A DNA stretch of 64,000 nucleotides from Plecoglossus altivelis (taxonomy: Eukaryota; Chordata; Actinopteri; Osmeriformes; Plecoglossidae): assembly GCA_036571765.1 (NCBI GenBank), contig BROE01000007.1, forward strand, positions 9,355,293 through 9,419,292. Reading direction: 5' to 3'. The stretch's first letter is position 1. Each line of letters begins with the position of its first letter. Of the stretch, positions 1 to 10,641 are shown in pieces. A program made the position numbers and the translations under genes. Under the pieces are notes generated by a model. It did no database searches. It saw only the letters and a list, made by a program, of their open reading frames with translations, and had not been told where the DNA came from.

Positions 1-1069
1 CAGCAGCATTCTGCACAAGCCAAAACCTGGATTAAAGAACCTGTTATACCCATTCTGATCATAAGCATGTTATACAATGACTACTTTTGGAAAAACAAGT
101 TCAAGAGACACACTGCACATGAGGTTACAGTATGTTCTATGGTTCTCGTGTTCTGGGACGCCACTAGAACGTGCTCACACAGCCCTAACAGAGCAACGAG
201 AATCCGGATCTGATTAGACTCTGGTGTTGCTGTGCAGGACATCAATGCAACAGCAGAGAGTACTCTGTCAGAGTACATCTCTGTGCTCCCTGGCTAGAGA
301 GAGACAGGGGTGGGGGATGTGACACGAAAGATGATGAGGACTAATAAGCTAGATCTACTTGACATGAGAGGAGGAGCGGTGAGAAGGATGGTCGAGGAGA
401 GGAGGGAAGAGGAGCGAAGAGGAGATGGTGTAGGGCAGAAGAAGAAAAAAAAAACTAAAAATGAAATCCCTACCCCTCCCCCTCCATATCAAAATCGTTT
501 AGTGTCCACAATACAATACAGCATTGATTGTGAAACTGAATTCATTTGTTTTGGTTAAATATATCTTAGATTGTGTCATCGTGACATCATAAATCTGGTT
601 TCAGTAAGATGCCCACTCCCAGATTCCTGGTCAGAGGACAGATGTTCAACAGACAGCCTGTAAGAACAGTATGTTAGATCAGGCAGATCCAGTCGTGTGT
701 TGGCAGATCCAGTCTTGTTGTTTTAGCTGTCTGATAAGATCAGCCCAGGTGAGCAATGAGAAGACTCCCCCGTTAAAATGTTTCGAAAGACTTTAAAGAT
801 AAGAGAGCATTGACAGGAAAGGGTGCTGTTCCTGCCAAACACAATGAGGTTGTCTAAAGCAACCCTTCCATAAGTGGGCTCAATGAGCCCATCGATGTTC
901 TGTCAGATTCAGAGAAGAGCAGAAAAGAAATATGTAAGATTTGACAGAGTAGGGCAGCTGCATTCTACTGATAAGAGACATTCTACAAGAGTCTGTCCAT
1001 CATACTTCCTCATTCAAACCTGGAGGACGATGACAAACCACATGGAGGAAGACAGTGAGGCTAAAGAAG

Positions 1070-1143
<74 letters not shown>

Positions 1144-4100
1144 TATACAAATCCACGTGACTTCCTGACTGGGAGTTCCGTGCCGGAGTATCACCATGGT
1201 AACAAAAACAGCATGGTTTCTCCATGACAACCTGCATGCAAAGGGAATATTAATTCATGAGCTAATCAAAGGGTCCAAGTAATCTGCCGTGATGCTCAAA
1301 ATAGATTCTAAAGGGATATCTAGAAGTCATATTAAATAATTGAATAACCAATGTGTCATTATTAAACTTCTGGTTTCACTTGTGTGTTCTGTCTACACGT
1401 TTATCTAATTTAGAAAGTGAGTGTTTGTGTGAGTGTGAATGTGTGTTTTAGTCAGTGTGGAAAAACAGATAGAAGAATAGGGATCAGGTAAGATAGTAAT
1501 GGACAGAGAATACTGTTCCAGGAAGTGAAGTGTTCAGGCCTGGGATCTAAACCAGCTGTTGACTAAACTCCATGTTTACTTCCAGCAGGCCACTTAGCAT
1601 GCACCTGTCCATGGCTGTTAACTGTAACACGAAGGTGTGTAATATACAGGCATGTTAACACCTCACCTTTCTGGTTGTTGTGCTGGTGTTTTCACCTGAC
1701 AGGTGCTGTGTCAGCGTGTGTTACCATGTTACCAAATACACGATCAGCTGCTTCAAAAGATGGCCAACCTCCTGCCTAACAGTAATGACAACCACCATAA
1801 ATACCAATTTACAAGACAGCAGCTGTCATTTGGACCCCTAGTCAACCAACAGATCAGTAATGCTCTAAGTACCTGACTAGATCAGCACTCTAATCAAGTA
1901 ATACAAAGAAACTAAAGAAGACTCCCTTGCACAAACATCTATATAATAACTGTGGAGTCTCTCATTCTGTGGGATTAAAAACAGGAACTCTGAGGAAATA
2001 GAGCCGAGTGCAATAGATTACAGTAGAGTTTAGTCGAGTCCTCATCATGTACTAATCACTGATGTAAACCAATTTGGGGAAAGAACTGCTCATATTTCTT
2101 CAACTTTTCAAGATTTTTTTTCCGTGAATATTTTTGTAAACCTTTAGCAACTTTTCACTGTGGCCACACCAAGAATTGTTATTAAAAGAGACAAGAATTT
2201 CCATTTGGAGACAGTTCATTTTTCATTGGTACCAGGTGAGTAAAAAAGACAGTTGCAAGAGCAGCAAGTGCAACAGCCTAACCGCACTGTTGACTTATTC
2301 AAATCCATTAAGCGGCATAGGATTGTCTCCACAGTGCAAACGCATGTACTACTGCGTCACAGATGCTGACATGCTTCACAGATGCTAACATGCTTTACAG
2401 CTATACACATTTTCCCACTCTGTAATTCAAACATATTCCACTCATTCCAAACACATACAGCTGCCGTGACATGGTGAAGAGTAACAGTATTGATCCCCAA
2501 ATAATAATAATAATATGCATGTATAATATAATGGTACCCTGCTCCTTCCACATGGTGATATGAGGGACCCAAGATGGCCACAAACAAACACATTAGACCT
2601 TTACCAGACTAACTACCGACTAAAGAGAAGAATCCTATTGACTTAGGCTAAACACATCTGTCACTAATAGACTTTAGGGAGCAAGTAGACCATCACTAAA
2701 CTACCCTTTACTCTAATGTCACGGTGTAGGATGGTCTCATTCTCCCTCTGACAACCAGCTAGTTACAAACAATACGAGAGCTTCTTGTTCCTGGTAAGTC
2801 ATCCAAGCTTAACATCTTCCACAGCACACACGGTGGAGAGAACGAAGATCTACGTTTTTATTTCCAGTTCACAGTCAGATTTATCTCTTGTCTTTGTCTC
2901 ACACACAGAACATGAGCTGAGCGCTTAATGTGGTTTCACAGTGAACTCCACTGAGGTTGCACAGTCAGAAAGTAAAAATAAGAAATGTGATAGGTACCGA
3001 AAGCAACAGTGTAACTAGAGATAAAGGATTGGGAATAACCCTGTTCCAGGCATTAAAGCTGTGGTCATTCTTGTACATTTCTCTAACTGACTACAGTTAA
3101 CACATGGGGTTTGTTTGACATAATTGTGATGACATGATTGGACTCATTGGAAATAATAGCTGACATAATAGCGGACATAATCTGTTGTTGTGACACGCTC
3201 CAATCATTGAAGCTTTTGCAAGGGATTGTCAGGCTAAATAGCTTTTTCTCCTTTCTCTCCTCATCCTCTCAATGTGCACTTCTCCCTCTCGGGGAAGAAC
3301 TGGCTTGGTATTATACTGTCATTCTCTATGTAAGAAACATCCCACTAGTTAGTCCAAGTGCACGGCTGCTTCAAAGGAAGAAGAAGATCAAAGATCCCAT
3401 AAAGATAGGTGGCTGACTTTTGCCCCAAGTGACGTTCATAATAGTCTGCTTGAGCTGATGATCTGGTGGTGTGTTTACCACCTTCTAGTAGAGACAGTTT
3501 ACCTGCAGGCGGAGAGGGTGCAGGGCAGTGTGTTTCATGGAACCAGCGAGTTAGATGTTTAGGATTCCAAAATGGTATTTCGTACATGCAGCACTCTCAA
3601 CAGAATCTCCCTTTGGTGTTATACTGGACAGAAATGCAAAGCAGTAAGAGTGTAGTTCTACTTTGCGATGAAGAATTATTAACCAACGTGATGCATGCTA
3701 AAGTAGAACAGTGCTGGTGTATGAGTGACCGAGTCATCAGATCCCATTTTAGACACATTCAAGAAAAATACATTTGGTGTGACCTAGCTTAAAGCTTTAT
3801 TACTGAGATCAAGAACAGACGTGACACAGAAAAAAATGATGACACTGGCAACGCAACATCATGTGTTATTGGGAAACAAAAAGTGGGTTCCTGGTTCAAA
3901 TCCCAGCCTTGATGGGAGACCTTGCCAACTGCAAATCTGCCTTTAAACAAGGCTCGTTTGCCACTGTATCTGAATACCAGCTCGTCAGTGAGATCATTAC
4001 AACAGCATCAGTTGTGTGATGTCATCAGTCACAGCTGTATGGTGATGCATACACACACACAAATACACAGTCTCGCTCATAACATCATGGTGGTGAAAGT

Positions 4101-5595
4101 CAGCTGCATTGTTGTAGAACGTGGTGCTACTACTGCACCTCTCTCTGGACCACCTCTCCTCTATACCAGCCCAGGAGACAGCGACAGAGACGCATTCAAG
4201 CAGCAGTGGGGTTTAAGTATATACTGGTACAGGGGCACATTCATCCGCCATATCAGGTCAAGCAAAAACTGAAAGAGACAGTCATTCGCCATTCTGGATC
4301 AAGAAGGTAGACAGAGGGATTCATTAAAACACCCCTGTGGGTGAAGGGGAGCCTGACAAAGTGCTTCATTCACGCCGGACCCATTGTGTCTGTCTGCGGC
4401 GCTGCTCGGCCCGTCGCCACCCAGTACACGAGGCTCTGACATCATCAGCAGGATCTCTCATCCACCACTCGGTGTTTCAGGGGGGAGATGATTATACAGA
4501 CGAGGGACGGGGAGGTCAACGTTATCGTGACAGCGGTGAGACGAGTGGTTCCATGAGCCCTTCTGTCTGCCTTTGCACTGCCGAGGTCAGTTGACGTTCA
4601 GTCTCCCTAGATACAGGGGTGTGAGAGTTTCAGGTCATTCGTAGACCTCCTTGATACTAAATATCGCTTCTCCAAGAGAGACGAGAACCTCTTGGCCACG
4701 ACCCAGTGACTCCTCAGAGATCGCATTCACATCCACACATGACTGGATGGAATCCAAGTTTGTACATCTCTATTTTTCAATGCTGTAAAGCACAATTAAA
4801 GAAAGCCCTACCCCTGCCTCCCTTCCCCATTGGGCCATAGACATGTCTGCATTCAAGGAGTATGTAATGTGTCTACAGACTAAAGCAGACACACGACTTG
4901 ATGGCAGGGATCACCCTTGTGTGTGTTTGCATTGTGCCTACAATATCATCAGTCATTTTGGTGGGAAAATGTGACTGATGGCTTAAGATACAGTCTAGCC
5001 AAACATCTGGAGCCTTAGCTGGAAGTATTTTCAGTTCATAGAGATTAATTATTAGAAAATAAATCGTTTATATTACAGTACAATGGCGGTGTGTAGTATG
5101 TAGGTAATTTAAACAAATGTTAAAAAAGAATAACCCCACACATTTTCTTATCTGCATATGTAACCGACAATGCCAAAGTCATTTTCAGTGTTATGCCATT
5201 GTAAGGAGTAACAAACTATCCAAAGTCAAAATAGTATGAGACTGAGACATTGACATGAGTGATGAATTGTAAACAGTTCAGAGACTCGGTAAGAAAAAAG
5301 CATTTACAATTAAGAAGAATGCATTGCACGTTGACCGAAAAGTCGCATTTAATAAGTGTGACAGTGACCGTTTTTACGACCATTTCGTGTCGAGACCTCT
5401 TGATTCAAAACTTGCAAAACGGTAAGCAAGTGAAACCACCCCAGTGTGGCACGTTAAAGTGAAAGTATTAACCCATTATCCAAACGCACCGATGTGCAGA
5501 GTACACATGTAATTTTCTAAGTATCGCAGGAAAGGACCACACTATTAATCCTCAATCAAGCGTCATCAGGTTAACCAGACCAAAGGTTTACTCAC
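1..5595. other. left-edge non-coding sequence
   Basis: I find no exon with family resemblance on either strand. Contains a (GA)n tract at 1071-1140 and a possible degenerate SINE promoter fragment near 3.89 kb. Could be an intron of a minus-strand gene starting near 5.63 kb, or intergenic. Confidence 0.45.
1071..1140. repeat. (GA)n microsatellite
   Basis: About 70 bp of GA units interrupted by AAA. Confidence 0.95.
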
Positions 5596-5631
5596 CTGTT
5601 CGTCTCCGTGGTCACCTGTAGCGGAAGCCAT
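5596..5631 (-). CDS. possible first coding exon of an unidentified minus-strand gene
   Basis: ATG in strong context (AACATGG) opens 12 codons, MASATGDHGDEQ, ending exactly at a consensus donor CAG-GTGAGT. I do not recognise the protein and see no following exon in the remaining 5.6 kb, so the next exon would lie outside the window. In tetrapods the genes on this side are CDK1 and ANK3; the peptide is not CDK1. Chance occurrence is possible. Confidence 0.35.
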
Positions 5632-6101
5632 GTTGGGGTCGAACTTTATAGCTTGTCAGAGAAGTAACTCTGAAGTTTCAACGTATAAAGACAATTCTTG
5701 TGGCAGGTTCAATGTGTTGGATCAAAGCATGCGTATCACATCTAGTATACTATTTCTACTAGCCCAAAAAGGGTATAAGTCTAGAGTGCGTCCATAGAGT
5801 GCGAGTCTTTCAGGCAAGCCCCTATCTCCAAGACGCGGGCAGGTAATTCTACTTGTACTATCAGTGTATAACCACAGCTGGCGCGGTGCGCTTTTTACTA
5901 TGCAACCAAAAGGCGTGGGTGCGGCACAAGAGTTGGTGAATGACAGTATCAAACGACGATGAAATTGTGAAGTGAATTCTACTTCACAATGCTTTGCAAC
6001 TATAATACATTCACTATTGCCATGTAATTCCAATAATAATAATAATAATTAAAGCAATTGAACAACGGTCTTAGTCAGATCTATAGCTTCCCTGACACTA
6101 A

Positions 6102-6115
6102 ACACTAGAGGGCGC
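6102..6115 (+). promoter_or_regulatory. CTCF-like motif
   Basis: ACACTAGAGGGCGC differs from the CTCF core CCACTAGAGGGCGC at one base. Binding is inferred only; the position between rhobtb1 and the next locus would suit a domain boundary. Confidence 0.4.
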
Positions 6116-7192
6116 AAGAGGATCAGACAGCTGTAGGTCACCTCAACTGTTGATTGGTTATTACAGTAAATACTTCACTTTCACTTTCCACTGCATTATA
6201 GTCCCGTTGTCAGTACACACTGATGTCATAAACACGGGCGAATTTAGTTGTGGTCTGAGAAAACTATGTGGTTGTCTAGTTGTGGTTTGTGCAAGCAATG
6301 CTGTTTGACAACTTTTTGCAACATGGTATGGTCCTGGTCAGTGATCTCTAGTGAGATCTGTCGGGATATGCTTTCTCATACTCGGTGAAGTTTATTGTGC
6401 ACTAGCTAATCTCTGACATGCCTGTCCTATTGGTTTTAGCACTAATCTCGGACAGTCAGGGAGCAGACACGCTATTAATCCCACAGTATGTTCACAAGTC
6501 CCATAGACCTCAGATCTACTGTTTTGTGCTGATCTGTCAAAATGTTACACAAGCCATCTGCTGCACATGCATACAACCACTTTTTAAAGACTATTTTAGA
6601 CTTTCAGTAATTAGCCCTACATCTGTGTCTGTTATGTCATGTTTGAGTAAATATATTGGACCTGTGTTGCTCTTTGAATCAAACGAGTCTGTTTGATCCA
6701 ACTAAATCGTTTTTTAATTATTGTTATTATTATTCAAATAAAGTTCTCATCCCAACGGGGCCTTGTCCTCCCAGGTAGTGACCCATTCCTTATCATCCTC
6801 AGCTGTGGGGGCAATGTTGTTTGGTCCCAGTCCAGTGACCTGGCCCAGCAAGCTGAAGATGTGATTACTGTTCCGGTACCTTCATTTAGCCGTGGCGTCC
6901 CGCTGTAGCTTCAGCCAGTAACTGCCAGCACAGGGCATTAGTGCAATCCTCCACTGACACACAAACCCATCACAAATACTGTCGTACACACAGAGACAGG
7001 AACACACGCGCACACACACTGCTCACTGCTCCCTCACAAGTCAGGTTATGTAATGGGATTTGGTCTTAGTTTGGTCTCTCTCTTCTTTCTCGATATATCT
7101 CACATAAACAAGTTTGGATGTCTGGCTGTAGGATGGAGGATACGCGGAGCTGAGGAGAGCAGAGCCAAGAGACAGGCTCACAAGAACGAATG

Positions 7193-7221
7193 CTCTAGAA
7201 CGTTCTAGAGGTCTTCTAGAA
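7193..7221. promoter_or_regulatory. heat-shock-element-like array with 18-bp palindrome
   Basis: CTCTAGAACGTTCTAGAG (7193-7210) is a perfect palindrome. Counting on, GAA-TTC-GAG-TTC-GAA triplets start at 7198, 7203, 7208, 7214 and 7219, i.e. nearly regular 5-base steps in alternating orientation, as in heat-shock factor sites. Confidence 0.45.
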
Positions 7222-8021
7222 TGTCTCTGCGTTTTGTCAAATCCACAGTGGACAGACAGAATGTTAGTGTCAGATATTAGCATGCTACTGTACAGGCAGC
7301 ATTTGTGAAGAAGTGCTTCTGTGTACCATAGGCCAAACTCTGTGTGTGTTTGCCTTGTGTACACAGAGAGATCCGGATCTTGATGCCAGCTAGCTGTAAC
7401 CCTGTTCTGATGCCAGTCAGATGACATGGTATGAATACTAGAACGGTAGGAATACTAGGCTTCAGAAGCGCACAACAGCTTTGATCCAGGATGATACTCT
7501 CCTGAAATAATGCCAGTTCCCTTTCTTGCTCTCTCTCTCTTTCTCAATGTTCTTTCCCTCTCTGCTGTTTACCTCAGAAGTGTTTCATAACAGGAACAGA
7601 TCCTTATGACCGCTGTAATATTTAATTACTCATGGGCCAATCTCAGGTCAGCACTTCTGTGTCTGTCAGAGCACAGGACGCCAGTTACAGCACACAGGCA
7701 CATCCTGTGCTACTAACAGAAGACTGCATTGACTTATCTGTGCAGTGGCTTCACAGTGCTGTAGCTCTGAACACCAAGCAAAAATAGGCATGGCTGTTAA
7801 CAGAGTGAGATGCAGCCTGGAATAGTAGTTAACGGCCTGATATAGTTCCTAGATACAATCAGCAGACTGCCTGGCTGCCACTTACTGTAGAAAAATGTGT
7901 TGTTGTGAGTGTGATAAAGGGAAAGTTGCAATCCTTGCATAACCTCCTTGCACATTTCAAGCATTGAAAGCAAGAGACAGTAGAAGTGAAATTAATTATT
8001 TAATTAACAATAGTCGCTTTA

Positions 8022-8072
8022 AAAAAAAATAAGTAAATCAATCAATAAATAAATAGATACATAAATAAATCA
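8022..8072. repeat. AT-rich (AAAT)n-like tract
   Basis: Imperfect AAAT/AATC units. Confidence 0.8.
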
Positions 8073-9178
8073 ACAACATTGATAAGGATAATGACCTGCA
8101 AGATCAAAGGCTTCTGACAGCACAACCAAATGAACCAGCCACTTGGTAATTAGCAGCTAACAACAGGTTTGCAATAATACACACCCAGAAAAAGACCTTC
8201 AACAATCACATGGCATCATCTATTTAATATGTTAATATGTACTTATCGCTTTGGTTGACTAAAGAAATGTCTAGCTACTGCACAGTATGGTTGATAAAAC
8301 ACATTATATTTTCAAGTATCAAGTTTCCCCATCTTTGTCAGCCAAAGGAGACTACTCCCCCTTAGCCTCTTGGGTGGTTTCAAATGAAACAAGCTGGTGT
8401 TTGATACATAAACACCCACATAAAGACCTAGTCTCACAAGTGCTGCTCTGCTGTCGTACACGTACAGCCCCTAACTCACAGAGGAGTCGCAGTATAACCA
8501 TGACACACAGTCAGGGTTAAGGTCAATCCTGAAATCCAATGACTCTTCAAATTGTTTTATTAGGCATGAATGGAAATATTCCCTTCCCATACCATTAGTT
8601 TGTTTAAAAACTTTTTTTTTGGTGCATTTTCTTCTTGAATGTCACATTTTAAATTAAACTTACTTGGTTAAATTTAGATGGATAGACCCAAACCCCAACA
8701 TGCACATTCAGTACATGTTCTTGGTCCAATACTGTAGAACGTTGTTTGCCCTACAGTATGTTTCTCTCGACAGCAACAATCATCTGTGTGATAAATAAAG
8801 TTACAATCTACTGTATGTAACTGCACAACAATGGTTATAGTGATACAATATGCAAGTAGTGGTTAGGAGCTGTTTCTGTTGTGTTTGTTATTTATAGTCT
8901 AGGTCCATTTCAAGTAAACCCTGAACTAATTAGTTGTGCTAAGCCCTTCTATAATCATAAATAGACAGCCTAGTTTGACCTGTGACACACACAGCCAAAA
9001 GACCGTGCTACAATATAGGATCAACGAAAATGAAAACACCAAGGATCTTGTAGAAAAATAAACTTCAGTTCTATCTGCAGTTGGGTTGTGAGCTAGTCAG
9101 TGTGTTCATCTCTGGAGCAGCATTAGTTTAGACGGGTTCCTCTGCTGAAGGCAGGGCCTGTCTGACGGAGGGTGACGG

Positions 9179-10471
9179 TTTATTGCATTTCTAGTGTCTG
9201 GGTGGGATTCAATCTAACACCCTTAGCAGAAGGCTGATTCATTCCAATGGTCTAAAAAACAATCCCAGAATAGGTTTGAGGCAATGTGGAAAAACCCATA
9301 CAACCATCAAGAATCTGACCAGTGGTAGATACTTGACTCAGAACTTAGGGTTGGAGTTGGGAAGCAGTGCCCAAATGGGGTCTTCAGAACAGGACACTGT
9401 GCTAGCCACTGAGGATGAAGATGCTTGGATTCATCTCCAGTCTCAGCCTTCCAACTCACGGCTGGTGTCACGGTGTCTTCAAGTGACCGTACCGCTTATC
9501 AGATAACATGCTGTTATATCTTTAAAGGGAAGCAGGTTCTGTCCCACTCAGTGGGACAGTAACATCTGTACCCCAGTAGCTAATAGTGTCAGCGCTCATC
9601 CAAGGTCTTAAGCACTGACTTTAAAGATTGATGGATATTGAAAGATCGGTAGACCTTACAGGTCAAAACCCAGTTCTAACAGGAACATTCACTGTAAATG
9701 TGATTTTACTACGAAGAAGCTTACCTTACCTAGGTGTTTCTGACACTAAATGCAGTGTGCATACTAAGTGGACAGAGGCTCCTAACAAACTCCTGTGTTT
9801 ATACTCTCGGAGAAGAGAGGCGGATATCTAAAGATGGAGATTTGAAAAACAGGTTTACAATCAACAACTACTGTAATACAATCCCAGCCACTGTTGGGAA
9901 AGCAGCCATTGAAATGTAAGTTAAGTTAACCAATGAGAATGGCTCTTATTGTTTGGACGCACAAGCTGTGCTTCAAACGGTATGGAGGTCATTCCCGGGG
10001 GGCAGGGGATGAGGTGGGTGATGGGGAAGTGGGGGAGAGTTGAATGTAGTACAGTGCATTTGTAGATACATCATCTGAGCTGAGAGACAGAAACAAGAGT
10101 TGGAGGGAAAGGGTGAAGGAAAGGGGGGGTGTAGACAGTCTCCCCAGTAGGACTGAGGGGGTCTGTTCAGATCTCAACTCAGTGGTCCATTGTACTCTAC
10201 TTTGATCTCATCAGAACTCATCAATGCAGATGTGGGTTGAAGGCTGTATGCAGCCTCAATAAATCTCAATCCACATCCTCAAAGCTGGACTGTGACATTC
10301 CAGAACCATCTGTTCTGAGAACTCCTTCACCTCAAGTGAGTGTCCTGATAAAATAAACATGAATTAAAACCACAACAAACAAGACTGAGTTGAGATTTGA
10401 GTGCCCCCCCAACCCCCCTCCCCCCCCCTTCCCCCAACCCCCACCCCCACCCCACCCGGAGCAGGATGTCT
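9179..10471 (-). other. probable rhobtb1 3'UTR region
   Basis: Sequence downstream of the rhobtb1 stop on the minus strand. A candidate poly(A) hexamer AATAAA is read on the minus strand at about 9179-9184. I found no closer hexamer, so the true 3' end is uncertain. No other gene is visible here. Confidence 0.35.
10404..10457 (-). promoter_or_regulatory. G-quadruplex-type tract at start of rhobtb1 3'UTR
   Basis: On the transcribed (minus) strand, eight runs of three to eight G are separated by one or two A/T bases, starting 14 bases after the rhobtb1 stop codon. The pattern far exceeds the usual G3+N1-7 rule for a four-stranded structure. RNA folding is inferred. Slippage of the C runs may also make this length-variable. 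Confidence 0.7.
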
Positions 10472-10641
10472 TCAGGCCACCGCAGGGGAGGTGCTCCAGA
10501 AACACCATCTGCGTCGTGATTGGTGCTTGTTCATGACCACGTCCTCCTTCTCACGTTCCTTCCTGACGCGCTGGTAGTGGTCCTCTTCCTTCAGGTACCA
10601 CACTGGCGGCCAGCGGTGCTTCTCAAAGTACTCTTGGTTCT
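10472..10641 (-). CDS. rhobtb1: rhobtb1 coding exon 10 and stop
   Basis: Completes Glu632 and encodes residues 633-687, then TGA at 10472-10474. The RhoBTB C-terminal signature HRWPPVWYLKEEDHYQR is present. The end WCFWSTSPAVA has no prenylation CAAX box, as expected for this subfamily. Acceptor GTCAG. Confidence 0.95.

Larger units (their letters stand above)
5632..9178. other. non-coding stretch downstream of rhobtb1
   Basis: No recognisable exon. Holds the CTCF-like motif (6102-6115), the HSE-like array (7193-7221) and an (AAAT)n-like tract (8022-8072). Confidence 0.5.

Noticed and set aside
5722..6033. Minus-strand open frame of 103 residues upstream of the orphan exon
   Set aside because: No homology I recognise, no splice link to the 5.6-kb exon, ordinary length for chance.
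7041..7427. Minus-strand open frame of 128 residues near 7.2 kb
   Set aside because: Composition looks random, there is no recognised domain, and it reads straight through the palindrome and a microsatellite-like stretch.
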